A DNA stretch of 64,000 nucleotides, taken from positions 62,001 to 126,000 of the forward strand of contig NZ_QQSV01000006.1 of assembly GCF_003351145.1 (NCBI RefSeq). The letters are read 5' to 3'. This DNA comes from Meiothermus sp. QL-1 (lineage in GTDB: Bacteria; Deinococcota; Deinococci; Deinococcales; Thermaceae). This document shows positions 1 to 7,840 of this stretch, piece after piece; the first letter of the stretch is position 1, and every line of letters begins with the position of its first letter. Made by a program: the position numbers and the translations under genes. The notes beneath the pieces were generated by a model. The model saw nothing but the letters and a program-made list of their open reading frames with translations. It was not told the DNA's origin and searched no databases.

Positions 1-33
1 CAGATTGGCCCAGCCCACGGCCAGCACCCTCAT
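1..33 (-). CDS. 5' end of an unidentified gene (cut by window edge)
   Basis: Only the first 11 codons are visible. The ATG lies at 33-31 and overlaps the TGA of the upstream isomerase-like gene in an ATGA arrangement, so it is very probably the next gene of the same operon. The visible start (MRVLAVGWANL) would suit a PfkB-family sugar kinase or a nucleotide-binding protein, but that is a guess; too little is present to name it. Confidence 0.5.
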   Translation of the reverse strand, partial: MRVLAVGWANL

Positions 34-1340
34 GCCAGCCCCTCCTCAGGGCGGGCAGGCAGCACCTCCAGCCCGAGCCAGGCGCACATCTCCAGAAGCG
101 CGCCCTCGTGCGCCCCCATCCCCGCCACCAGGTGGTGGGGCAGGCGGTGGTTGAGCCAGCTCGCCAGGAACTGCTGGGGGGTGAGGGGCTGGGCGGCCCA
201 GGTGGGGCGGGTGAGGTAGCCGGAGACCCCCTCGTAGCCCCGCTCGCCGCTCAGGTGCCCGCCGTAGACCACAGCCCTGCGGCCCGGCAGGAGGCGCAGG
301 CCGCTGACGGGCCCTGCCCGGAGGGCCATATCCCGCACCGCCGGCAGCCCGCGGTTGAAGTGGGGAACGAGCCGGGTGGGGCCGCCGGCCCAGGCCCGGG
401 AGGCCTCCCCCCCGTGCCAGAGCAGAAGCCCCTTATGGGAGAGGTGGACGAGGTCGAGCAGCAAGGCCGGCCGGCCCGAGACGGCCCGCAGGGCCAGCAT
501 CGAGGCCAGCCCCATCACATCCCCCTCGGGGGCCAGCGCATACCCTGCATCGGCCAGCCGGGCCAAGGCGGCCTGGGGCATCACCCCAAGCCGCCCCGGA
601 ATCTCCGGCCAGTCCCTGAGGGCCACCCCGTCGTAACCCCGGGCCAGGCGGGCCAGGGCCAGCTCGAGCCTGACGCTCTCCCAAAGGGCCTCTTCGGAGC
701 ACTCCGCAAGCTCATCCAGGGCCTGCAGGCGCTCTTTTACCTCGGCCTCGCGCACCTCACCGAGGGCTGCCCAAAGCTCGTCCAGGCCGGCCTGCTCCAC
801 CACCAGCCCGGTCTCGGGCAGGGCCTCAAAGGCGAAAAACCCCGGCGCCGCGCCCCCCAGCCAGAGCACCCGCCCCTCCCGCAGGACCCTGGCCCCCCGC
901 AGCGCTGCGAGGGTAAGCCTGAAGCGCGACTGGAACCAGTCATCCTCCACCCAGCCGTAGAACCACTTGACCGGCCCCCTTGCCAGCGAGAGCCCCAGGT
1001 TGAGGCCGCACAGGGCGTTCTGCGGCAGGGGCCCTCCCTCCCAGGCCTCGGGAAGGGCCCAAAGGCCCAGCGGCAGAGGCAGCCGCAAAAGCGGCAGGAA
1101 CTCCTCCCCCGTGGTGAAGGTCACGCACTGGAGCAGCAGGAAGTCCAGCCGCGCTGCCATGGCCGCCTGCGCAGCCGCCTCGGCCTGGGCCGCCTCCGCC
1201 ACCGGCTCGGCCACGTAGGCCAGCTCAAAGCCCAGCTCCTCCCCGAGGGCCGCGAGGGCCCTTCGGGTGGTCTTTTCCAGACCGAGCCTGGAGCCCCGGA
1301 AAAGGGGCCGCACGAGGGGGACCAGGCCGATGCGGAGCAT
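30..1340 (-). CDS. L-fucose/L-arabinose isomerase-family protein
   Basis: A 436-residue protein resembling the fucose/arabinose isomerase-like family, cytosolic metal-dependent enzymes that interconvert aldose and ketose sugars. The C-terminal half carries the family hallmarks: a PEGDVMG segment near residue 271 followed by a GRPALLLDL strand (putative metal-binding Glu and Asp) and an HH pair near residue 402 followed by a glycine-rich turn. The N-terminal half is poorly conserved, as is usual for members of unknown substrate. It starts 8 nt after the upstream permease stop and overlaps the next gene by 4 nt, so it is translated as part of the ABC transporter operon. The substrate is presumably the imported sugar or a derivative. 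It could be a non-isomerase relative; activity is not proven by sequence. Confidence 0.7.
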   Translation of the reverse strand: MLRIGLVPLVRPLFRGSRLGLEKTTRRALAALGEELGFELAYVAEPVAEAAQAEAAAQAAMAARLDFLLLQCVTFTTGEEFLPLLRLPLPLGLWALPEAWEGGPLPQNALCGLNLGLSLARGPVKWFYGWVEDDWFQSRFRLTLAALRGARVLREGRVLWLGGAAPGFFAFEALPETGLVVEQAGLDELWAALGEVREAEVKERLQALDELAECSEEALWESVRLELALARLARGYDGVALRDWPEIPGRLGVMPQAALARLADAGYALAPEGDVMGLASMLALRAVSGRPALLLDLVHLSHKGLLLWHGGEASRAWAGGPTRLVPHFNRGLPAVRDMALRAGPVSGLRLLPGRRAVVYGGHLSGERGYEGVSGYLTRPTWAAQPLTPQQFLASWLNHRLPHHLVAGMGAHEGALLEMCAWLGLEVLPARPEEGLA

Positions 1341-1348
1341 GCCGTAAG

Positions 1349-2179
1349 CTAGCCCTTCACCCCTCCTTGGGTCAACCCCCCCACCACCCGCTCCTGGAAG
1401 AGCGCGATCACCACCGCCACCGGCACCAACGCAATCACCAGCGCCGCCGAGATAAGGGGCCAGGGGAAGGTGTACTCCCCCTGCAGGAACTGAATCCCCA
1501 CCGGCAGGGTGCGCATGGCCTGGGAAGGCATCAGGGTCAGGGCCAGCAGAAACTCGTCCCAGCTATTCACAAAAGCCAGAATGCCGGCGGTGAAGACCCC
1601 GGGAGCGGAAAGCGGCACCACCACCCGCCACAAGGCCCCCAGCCGGGTGCAGCCGTCCACCATGGCCGCGGCCTCGAGGTCCTTGGGGATTCCCTGGAAA
1701 AAGCTCACCAGCACCAAGGTGGCCACCGGAATCGAGAGCGCAGCATGGGGCAGGATGAGGGCGATGTAGGTGTTTCTCAACCCTAAGGCCAGCACCATCT
1801 CGAACAGGGGCAGCAGAAGGGTCACCGTGGGAAACATCGAGACCCCCACCAGCAGCGAAAAGATGAGGGTCTTGTAGGGGATGCGCAGCCGGGCCAGGGC
1901 GTAGGCCGCCAGGGCCGAGACGAAGACGCAGAGCACCGTGGCCCCTGTTGCCACTACCAGGCTGTTGAGAAAGTAGCGCCCGATGGGGGCTCCGGTTAGG
2001 GCCTGCACGTAGTTCTGCAGGGTAAAGCGCTCGGGCCACCAGGTGATGGGGATACGGGTGAGCTCGGCCTCGGTCTTGAAGGAGGTGAGAAGAATCCAAA
2101 CCGCGGGGAAAAACCCGTTCACCACCACCGCGGCCGCGGCCAGCCAGAGCCAGATGCGCTGGCGGAACCCCCTACTCAT
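1349..2179 (-). CDS. Carbohydrate ABC transporter permease, MalG type
   Basis: 276 residues with about six hydrophobic segments. The cytoplasmic coupling (EAA) loop reads EAAAMVDGCTRLGALWRVV and is followed by a P-L-S-A-P-G turn, typical of the MalG-like subunit of CUT1-family sugar importers. It forms the inner-membrane channel together with the MalF-type subunit upstream, whose end it overlaps by 8 bp. No ATPase gene lies in the visible operon, so a shared MsmK/UgpC-type ATPase elsewhere would be needed, as is common in Thermaceae. The substrate is not readable from sequence; the neighbours suggest a sugar, sugar acid or sulfonated sugar. Confidence 0.9.
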   Translation of the reverse strand: MSRGFRQRIWLWLAAAAVVVNGFFPAVWILLTSFKTEAELTRIPITWWPERFTLQNYVQALTGAPIGRYFLNSLVVATGATVLCVFVSALAAYALARLRIPYKTLIFSLLVGVSMFPTVTLLLPLFEMVLALGLRNTYIALILPHAALSIPVATLVLVSFFQGIPKDLEAAAMVDGCTRLGALWRVVVPLSAPGVFTAGILAFVNSWDEFLLALTLMPSQAMRTLPVGIQFLQGEYTFPWPLISAALVIALVPVAVVIALFQERVVGGLTQGGVKG

Positions 2180-3077
2180 CTACCCCCCGGATGTAGCGCA
2201 GATAGACCAGCGTCACCCCCAGGCTGAGGAGAAACATCAGCACCGCCAGGGCCGAGCCGTAGCCGAAGTTGAGGTTTTCTATGCTGGTGGTGCGCACGTA
2301 CATGGCCAGCGTCTCGAAAGCGCTCCCCCCGTTTTGCATGGCATAGGGGATGTCGAAGGTCTGGAAAGCGGTAATGGTGCGAAAGATGGCCGCCACCAAA
2401 AGGGCCGGTAACAAAAGCGGCAGGGTAATGCGCCAGAAGCTCTGCCAGCGGCTGGCCCCGTCCACCGCAGCCGCCTCGTAGAGTTCTTTGGGAATCACCT
2501 GCAGACCGGCCAGCAGGATCAGGGCCACGAACGAGCTGGTCTTCCAGATGATGGTGAGGCAGATGGCCCAGAACAGAAGCTCGGGGGTGGTCACCCAAAA
2601 GAGCCGTTCGCCCCCCAGGCGCACCAGCACATCGTTGACCACCCCATACTGGCTGTCGAAGAACCAGCGGAAGATGAGCCCAGCGAAGACCAAAGGCAGC
2701 GCCCAGGGAAGCAAAAGCCCAAGCCGCACCGGCCACCTCACCCGGAAGGGCAGGTTGGCCAGCAGCGCGAGCAGCAGCCCCACCACCAAAGCCCCCGGCA
2801 CCGTGACCAGCACAATCAGCAGGGTGTTCCACAAGGCCGTCCAAAATCGCTCGTCGGCCCAGGCCTGGGCAAAGTTGCCGAGCCCCACGAAAACCGGCTG
2901 CACACCGGTCTCGTCGGTCAGGCGGCGGCGGAACAGGCTGTTATAGAAGAGCCGGGCTACCGGGTACAGGGCCACCAGCCCCAAAAGCAGGGCCGCCGGT
3001 GCAAGCAGCCAGAAGGCCAGGGCGCGCTCGCTCAGGTCGCCTAAGCTGCGGCGGGGACGGGGCTCTGGCCGGGTCAT
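2172..3077 (-). CDS. Carbohydrate ABC transporter permease, MalF type
   Basis: 301 residues. An Arg-rich cytoplasmic N-terminus precedes a first membrane helix (about residues 18-40), followed by five more hydrophobic segments. The coupling loop EAAAVDGASRWQSFWRITL marks it as the MalF-like partner of a CUT1 importer. It sits between the solute-binding protein gene (2 bp gap) and the MalG-type subunit (8 bp overlap), the usual order of binding protein, MalF, MalG. It should assemble as a heterodimer with the downstream permease in the inner membrane. Confidence 0.9.
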   Translation of the reverse strand: MTRPEPRPRRSLGDLSERALAFWLLAPAALLLGLVALYPVARLFYNSLFRRRLTDETGVQPVFVGLGNFAQAWADERFWTALWNTLLIVLVTVPGALVVGLLLALLANLPFRVRWPVRLGLLLPWALPLVFAGLIFRWFFDSQYGVVNDVLVRLGGERLFWVTTPELLFWAICLTIIWKTSSFVALILLAGLQVIPKELYEAAAVDGASRWQSFWRITLPLLLPALLVAAIFRTITAFQTFDIPYAMQNGGSAFETLAMYVRTTSIENLNFGYGSALAVLMFLLSLGVTLVYLRYIRGVDE

Positions 3078-3079
3078 GG

Positions 3080-4339
3080 CTAGCGTCCGGCGTAGATGGC
3101 CTGCAGGCGGCCCACGATCTCGCGGGCCCCCTGCTCAGGGGTTTTCTGCCGGGCCAGCACCTGGTTGGTGGTCACGCGGATGACCTCGGATATCTCGCTG
3201 TAGCGGGGGTGCTGGGGCCTAGCCCGGGCAGCCTGCACCACCGGCAGGGCCTGGGCAAACCAGGGGTTCACCCGCAGGATATCGGGGTCGCGGTAGAGGG
3301 CTGGGAAGACCGGCAGGTTGGAGGCCTCGATGGCCAGGATTTTGGAGACCTCGGGGCTGGAGAGGTAGCGCACCAGCTTGTGGGCCTGGGCCTTGTTGCG
3401 GCTGAAGTCGGAGACCACCCACTGCCAGCCACCCAGGCAGCTCGCCTGGCGCCCCCCGGCAAAGGCCGGCAAGGGCACCACCCCAATCTTGCCCTTGACC
3501 TGGCTGTCGGGGTCGTTTTGGAACCTATTCCAGGCGTAGGCGAACAGGGTGCCGAAGATCCAGCGCCCGGCCTGCATCTCCTGGCGGATGGTGTCCTGGG
3601 GCTTCTCGGCCATGTTGGGGGGCGAGACTTTCTGGTCCATCAGGCCCACCCAGAACTGCAGGGCCCGCTGGGCCTGCTCCACGGTGAGGGCGAACTGCCC
3701 CTGGGCGTTGGTCACATCGCCCCCGGCAGCCCAGACCGGGAGCAGGAAGGTGCAGACCGCCCCCTCGACCGGGGCTCCGATGAAGCCGATGCCGTTCAGG
3801 GTGGGGTTGTTTTCCCGCTGCAGGATGGTCTGGGCCTGCTGGATGGCCTCTTCCCAGGTGGTGGGGGGCCTGAAGCCGTACTTCTCCAAAAGGTCGGCCC
3901 GGTAGTAGAGGAACATGGCATCGGCGAAGCCCGGCAGGGCCACGAGCTGACCGTTGATCACGTTGGCCTGGGAGTAGGCCGGCAGGTACTGCTGCAGCAG
4001 GGCCTGCCTCGAGGCCGCTGGCAGGTACTTGTCGATGGTGTCGGCCCAGCGGCTGGCCAGGTACTGGGCGGGGCGGATGATGTCGATGAGGATAACGTCG
4101 ATGCTGGGGTCGCGCGAGGCCAGCACGGTGGTGAGGTACTGCTGCTGCTGGTCGGAGGTGGCCCCGCCCACCTCGATCTCCACCCGCACCCCGGGGTTGC
4201 GCGACTGGTAGAGGTCCAGGATCTTCCGCATCACGTCCGGGCGCTGCTGCCCCCCCACGAAGACCCGCAGCCGGGTCTGCTGGGCCAGGGCAAAGGAGGC
4301 CAGCAGCACTGCCAAAAGGAGCCAGAAAAGCCTTCTCAT
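3080..4339 (-). CDS. ABC transporter extracellular solute-binding protein (family 1, sugar type)
   Basis: 419 residues. The N-terminus (MRRLFWLLLAVLLASFALAQQ) is a clear signal peptide with an ALA-Q cleavage site and no lipobox cysteine, so the mature protein should be free in the periplasm. The body is a type-1 solute-binding protein of the sugar group: the N-lobe has GNPTLNGIGFIG-like and WEEAIQQA segments, and an Arg-Tyr rich C-lobe ends in an A-I-Y-A-G-R tail. The open frame extends another 900 nt upstream across the next gene, but I chose the ATG at 4339 because GAGGAGGTG lies just 5' of it and the signal peptide begins there. It delivers substrate to the two permeases downstream. Confidence 0.9.
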   Translation of the reverse strand: MRRLFWLLLAVLLASFALAQQTRLRVFVGGQQRPDVMRKILDLYQSRNPGVRVEIEVGGATSDQQQQYLTTVLASRDPSIDVILIDIIRPAQYLASRWADTIDKYLPAASRQALLQQYLPAYSQANVINGQLVALPGFADAMFLYYRADLLEKYGFRPPTTWEEAIQQAQTILQRENNPTLNGIGFIGAPVEGAVCTFLLPVWAAGGDVTNAQGQFALTVEQAQRALQFWVGLMDQKVSPPNMAEKPQDTIRQEMQAGRWIFGTLFAYAWNRFQNDPDSQVKGKIGVVPLPAFAGGRQASCLGGWQWVVSDFSRNKAQAHKLVRYLSSPEVSKILAIEASNLPVFPALYRDPDILRVNPWFAQALPVVQAARARPQHPRYSEISEVIRVTTNQVLARQKTPEQGAREIVGRLQAIYAGR

Positions 4340-4350
4340 ACACCACCTCC

Positions 4351-5331
4351 TCATAGGCGCAAGCCCAGCTCGCTGAGCTCGGCCTGAAGGGACTCGTTGA
4401 TCCAGATGCCCTCCTGCAGGGCCCTGGCCCGCAGGGCGGCCCGGCGCCAGCCCGGAACCCGGCCCCCCACGGCCTCGAGGGCCCCTAGAAGCCGGGCCAT
4501 CCGCGCTGCGTAGCCCTCGCCGAAAGCTGTGGGCTCGAGGGCCAGGAGCAAAAGCCCCGGCCGGGCGGCCTGCTCGGGCGGGCCCCAGGGCAGGGTCAGC
4601 TCGGGCGAGAGCACGGCCCCCGCCAGCACCCCAGCCAGCACCTCCACCAGCACGGCCAGGGCATAGCCCTTTCCCTCCCCCACCGGCAGCAGCGCCCCTT
4701 CCAAAGCGGCCCGCGCGTCGGTGGTGGGCCGGCCCGCCCGGTCCACTGCCCAGCCCAAAGGGATGGGCTCCCCTCTTTTGGCTGCAGCCATAATCCGACC
4801 CCGGGCCACCACCGCCACCGAGGTGTCCACCACCACCGGGTAGGGCTCGGCTGGGGCCCCCAGGGCGAGGGGGTTGGTACCCAGGACCGGCCCAGGGGCC
4901 AGGGCAGGCGGGGTATTGGCAAAGGCCAGGCCCACCAGACCCGCCCGGGCCAGCCGGCCCACGTAGGCCGACAGGGCCCCCGCGTGCCCCGCCCCCCGCA
5001 CCGCGACCAGGGCCACCCCCTGCGCCCGGGCTCGGGGCACCAGGGCCTCCAGCGCGAAAAGCCCGGCCACCGGCCCCAGAGCCCAATCGGCGTGGAGCAC
5101 CGCCACCCCAGGCCGCCCCTCCTCCAGGCGCATCCTGGGCCGCGGGTTGAGGCCCCCCGCCCTGAGCTGGGCGGTGTACTGCCCCACCCGGGCCAGGCCG
5201 TGGCCGGTGTGGCCCTCGAGCTCGGCCTCGAGGAGCACCCGGGCCACCCCCTGGGCATGGGCCGCAGGCAGGCCCAGCCCCTCGAAGTGGGCCACCAAGG
5301 CCGCCTCGAGCCGCTCGCAAGAAACCCTCAT
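4351..5331 (-). CDS. Ldh2/MDH2-family (malate/L-lactate/sulfolactate-type) dehydrogenase
   Basis: 326 residues of the LDH2/MDH2 oxidoreductase family, NAD(P)-dependent enzymes acting on 2-hydroxyacids or cyclic imino acids. Seen in sequence: the HTGHG segment near residue 40 (family catalytic His region), the GTNPLALGAP loop, and the GKGYALA motif of the cofactor region. The start at 5331 has GGTGGAGG upstream, and the gene overlaps the preceding dehydrogenase by 4 nt. The family includes ComC, the (R)-sulfolactate dehydrogenase, as well as ureidoglycolate and piperideine-carboxylate enzymes. The neighbouring D-2-hydroxyacid dehydrogenase and UxaA/SuyAB-like subunits make a ComC-like role attractive, but this is inference. 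Confidence 0.8.
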   Translation of the reverse strand: MRVSCERLEAALVAHFEGLGLPAAHAQGVARVLLEAELEGHTGHGLARVGQYTAQLRAGGLNPRPRMRLEEGRPGVAVLHADWALGPVAGLFALEALVPRARAQGVALVAVRGAGHAGALSAYVGRLARAGLVGLAFANTPPALAPGPVLGTNPLALGAPAEPYPVVVDTSVAVVARGRIMAAAKRGEPIPLGWAVDRAGRPTTDARAALEGALLPVGEGKGYALAVLVEVLAGVLAGAVLSPELTLPWGPPEQAARPGLLLLALEPTAFGEGYAARMARLLGALEAVGGRVPGWRRAALRARALQEGIWINESLQAELSELGLRL

Positions 5332-6257
5332 GCCTCCACCCCCAAGGCCCGCAAGACCCCCTCGGCCACCCAAAGCCCCACCGCCTCCTGGGCCTCGGCG
5401 GTCAGGCCCGCAATGTGGGGGGTAATGTAGAGGTTCGGCACCCCCCTAAGCGGATGGGACTCGGGCAGGGGCTCAGGCTCCACCACGTCCAGCACCGCCC
5501 CCGCCAGGTGCCCCTCCCACAGGGCCTTTGCCAGATCGGCCGAATGCACCAGCTCGCCCCGCGCGGTATTAATCAGGTAGGCGCCCCGCGGCATCTGGGT
5601 GAGGGTCTCGGCCCGAATCAGGTAGCGGGTCTCTGGGGTAAGGGGCGCGTGCAGCGAGAGGAAGCGGGCGCGGGCCAGGAGCTGCGGCACCTCGCAGAGC
5701 TCAATCCCCAGGTCCTCCACCACCGCCTCCCAGGGCTGCCGCGCTGGGTCGGCCGCCAGTACTCGCATCCCTAGGGCCCGGGCCCGCCTGGCCACCCGCA
5801 GCCCCACCTCGCCCAGGCCCAGAAGCCCCAGGGTCTTGCCGGCCAGCTCGAAGCCGCCGAAAGCGGAGCGGTCCCACCCCCCCGCCGCCACGTGGGCCGC
5901 AGCTTTAGCAAGGTTGCGGGCTAGGTGCAGCATGGCGGCCAGCACGTACTCTGCCACCGCGGTGGCGTTGAGGCCCCGGGCATGGCAGAGCACCACGCCC
6001 CGGGCCTCCAGGTCGGGCTGCACGATGTTGTCCAAGCCTGCCCCCAGCCGCCCCACCGCCCTCAGGTGGGGCGCTGCGGCCAGCAGCTCGGCGTCCACCC
6101 GGGTCTGGTTGCGCACGATGAGGGCCAGGGCCCCGGCCAGGTGGGCCTTGAGGGCTGCGCGGTCCTTCCACAGCTCGGGGTCGTAGAAAACCCCAAGACC
6201 GCTCTCCTGCAGGCGCGCCAGCCCGCCCGGGCTCATGTACTCACAGACCACAATCAT
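5328..6257 (-). CDS. D-isomer-specific 2-hydroxyacid dehydrogenase (SerA/SlcC-like)
   Basis: 309 residues, the usual length for a two-domain D-2-hydroxyacid dehydrogenase without regulatory domains. The Rossmann fingerprint GLLGLGEVG lies near residue 146. The catalytic triad is visible: Arg in NTARGEL, Glu in DVVEPEPLP, and His in TPHIAG. The N-terminal LIVRNQTRVD and GRLGAGLDNI segments resemble phosphoglycerate-dehydrogenase-like enzymes, including, from memory, (S)-sulfolactate dehydrogenase SlcC. It lies 2 bp after the lyase large subunit and overlaps the Ldh2-type gene by 4 nt. Two dehydrogenases of opposite stereochemistry side by side suggest racemisation of a 2-hydroxyacid through its 2-oxoacid. 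Confidence 0.85.
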   Translation of the reverse strand: MIVVCEYMSPGGLARLQESGLGVFYDPELWKDRAALKAHLAGALALIVRNQTRVDAELLAAAPHLRAVGRLGAGLDNIVQPDLEARGVVLCHARGLNATAVAEYVLAAMLHLARNLAKAAAHVAAGGWDRSAFGGFELAGKTLGLLGLGEVGLRVARRARALGMRVLAADPARQPWEAVVEDLGIELCEVPQLLARARFLSLHAPLTPETRYLIRAETLTQMPRGAYLINTARGELVHSADLAKALWEGHLAGAVLDVVEPEPLPESHPLRGVPNLYITPHIAGLTAEAQEAVGLWVAEGVLRALGVEA

Positions 6258-6259
6258 GG

Positions 6260-7426
6260 CTATGCGCTGGGGTAAAGCTTGGTGAGCACGAACTCCTGGT
6301 GCTTTAGCAGCTCGGCCGCCGTCAAGCGGCCGTTCACGGTACGGGCGAAGACCTCCCAGATACGCTCAGCCGCTTCCTCCAGGCCGATCTCTCCCACCAG
6401 CAGGTCGGGCAGTTTCACGTCGATATGCTCGCCCATGGTCTCGCAGGTGAGGGGGTTGGGCGATATCTTGATCACCGGGATCAAGGGGTGGCCCACGATG
6501 TTGCCCTGGCCCGTGGTGAAGAAGTGCAGCACGCTGCCCCCCGCGGCGCAGAGGGTGACCTGCTCGGCCCCTGCCGAGGAGCTATTCATGAAGACCAGAC
6601 CCTGGCCAGGCCGCACCTCCTCGGCATAGTCCACCACCGCGCTCACCGGGCGGGTGCCGGTCTTTTGGATGTTGCCCAGGGCCTTTTCCTCGATGGTGGA
6701 AAGCCCTCCCCGGATGTTGCCCTCGGTGGGCTGGGAGCCCAGGAGGTCCACCCCCTGGGCCTCGATTAGGGCGATGTAGGCGTTGTAAAGCTCGAGAAAG
6801 CGCTGCCTCAAAGCCGGTGTAGCGCAGCGTTCGGCAATCAGGTGCTCTCCCCCGGTGAGTTCGGATGTCTCGCCGAAGATGACCGAGGCCCCCATGTCCA
6901 CCAGCCGGTCCACCACCCGGCCCAGCGCCTTGTTGCCCGCCAGGCCCAGGGTGGGGTCGGACTCCCCACACTTGATGGAGACGACCAGCTCAGACGCCTG
7001 GATGGGCTCCCGCCGCTGCTCGGAGGCCTCCTGCACCAGCCGATAGGCCGCCCGGCTGGCCGCGTTGATCACGTTCAGGTCGCCATGGCGTTCGATGGAG
7101 AAGGTCTCGACCGGCTTGCCGCTTTGGGCGATGGCCGAGGCCACCCGCTCGGTCCAGCGGGGCTCGATGCCGATGACCACCACCCCGTAGACGTTGGGGT
7201 TGGCCCCGTGGCCCGAGAGGGTGCGGAAGGTGAGCTCCAGGTCCTTGCCAAACTGCAGCCGGCCGTAGGGGTGCGGCAGGGGCACCGTCCCAGCAACGAG
7301 CCGCGCCACTCCCAAAGCGGCGGTGTTGGAGAGGTCGTCTACCGGCAGGACCAGCACGTGGTTGCGCACCCCCACCCGCCCGTCCGGTCGGCGGTAGCCG
7401 GTAAGCGGCGGGGCATGCCCCAGCAT
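6260..7426 (-). CDS. UxaA-family lyase large subunit (altronate dehydratase / sulfolactate sulfo-lyase beta type)
   Basis: 388 residues from the ATG at 7426, which overlaps the small-subunit stop by one base (TGATG). The frame stays open upstream, but that part is the small-subunit gene in another frame. It matches the C-terminal catalytic domain of UxaA/GarD proteins: GYRRPDGRVGVRNH near the start, then KCGESDPT, FGETSELTGGEH, and a C-terminal GQGNIVGHPLIPVIK segment; the conserved Cys and acidic residues probably hold a catalytic metal. A separate SAF-domain small subunit upstream gives the two-subunit form seen in SuyAB ((R)-sulfolactate sulfo-lyase) and some altronate or galactarate dehydratases. 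It would either dehydrate a sugar acid or release sulfite from sulfolactate; the adjacent dehydrogenases favour the latter slightly. Confidence 0.75.
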   Translation of the reverse strand: MLGHAPPLTGYRRPDGRVGVRNHVLVLPVDDLSNTAALGVARLVAGTVPLPHPYGRLQFGKDLELTFRTLSGHGANPNVYGVVVIGIEPRWTERVASAIAQSGKPVETFSIERHGDLNVINAASRAAYRLVQEASEQRREPIQASELVVSIKCGESDPTLGLAGNKALGRVVDRLVDMGASVIFGETSELTGGEHLIAERCATPALRQRFLELYNAYIALIEAQGVDLLGSQPTEGNIRGGLSTIEEKALGNIQKTGTRPVSAVVDYAEEVRPGQGLVFMNSSSAGAEQVTLCAAGGSVLHFFTTGQGNIVGHPLIPVIKISPNPLTCETMGEHIDVKLPDLLVGEIGLEEAAERIWEVFARTVNGRLTAAELLKHQEFVLTKLYPSA

Positions 7427-7737
7427 CAGCGGCCCCCTTTCGCCCCGTCGCCGTAGTCCCAGCGCAGGGTACGGAGGTTGTGCACGTGCACCCAAGCGCC
7501 TTTCCGGACTGCCTGGGTGGTGCGCCCAATTTTCTCGCCGTACTCGATCACCACGTGGCCCTCGGGCAGGTCCCTCAGCGCAATCTTGTGGCCCAGGGGG
7601 ATATCCTCCAGCACCCTCACCCAACAGGGCTGGCCTCCTTCCAGGCTCTCAACCAGCAGCTCTTCTCCGGCCTTCAGGTCGGTCACCGCTATCGCCACAT
7701 CGTCGGTGGACTTGTGCGCCAGGGCTCGGTGCACCAC
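7426..7737 (-). CDS. UxaA-family lyase small subunit (SAF domain, SuyA-like)
   Basis: About 103 residues. The open frame extends to 7866 but has no ATG near the domain. GTG codons at 7737 and 7734 follow AAGGAGG (7749-7743) at normal spacing, and the product then begins with the SAF domain, so I place the start at 7737. Seen: DDVAIAVTDL, then IPLGHKIALRDL, VIEYGEKIG and HVHNLRT, the ordered motifs of the UxaA N-terminal domain. It should form a heteromeric lyase with the following large subunit. It is the first gene of the operon and lies about 15 nt after the predicted transcription start. Confidence 0.75.
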   Translation of the reverse strand: MVHRALAHKSTDDVAIAVTDLKAGEELLVESLEGGQPCWVRVLEDIPLGHKIALRDLPEGHVVIEYGEKIGRTTQAVRKGAWVHVHNLRTLRWDYGDGAKGGR

Positions 7738-7759
7738 CAGTTCCTCCTTGGTTGGAGAA

Positions 7760-7775
7760 ATTTTATATCTAAAAT
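7760..7775. promoter_or_regulatory. Palindromic operator, probably for the divergent GntR protein
   Basis: ATTTTATATCTAAAAT is a perfect 6-4-6 inverted repeat covering the -10 element of the leftward operon, in an AT-rich patch between two divergent genes. FadR-type GntR regulators usually bind short palindromes of this size next to their own gene. That this is the operator is inference from position. Confidence 0.55.
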
Positions 7776-7788
7776 CTTCTAGGGTCAA
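7760..7788 (-). promoter_or_regulatory. Sigma-A promoter of the lyase/ABC operon
   Basis: On the minus strand TTGACC (7788-7783) and TAAAAT (7765-7760) are separated by exactly 17 nt. Transcription would begin near 7753, just ahead of the AAGGAGG of the small-subunit gene. The -10 element lies inside a perfect palindrome. Confidence 0.65.
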
Positions 7789-7840
7789 GCGTGCTAATAT
7801 TGAGGCAGGGCCTGTGTTCGAGCAAAGCAGAAACCCAACG

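Noticed and set aside
108-1352. Long plus-strand open frame of 414 codons opposite the isomerase-like gene
   Set aside because: Composition is Pro/Gly/Gln-rich and repetitive, typical of an antisense frame in GC-rich DNA; the minus-strand frame has family motifs.
2999-4387. 462-codon plus-strand frame opposite the solute-binding protein
   Set aside because: Low-complexity Gly/His/Leu composition; the real gene on the minus strand has a signal peptide and good ribosome site.
4340-5320. N-terminal extension of the solute-binding protein by about 327 residues
   Set aside because: It would run out of frame through the whole LDH2-type gene; the signal peptide and GAGGAGGTG mark the start at 4339.
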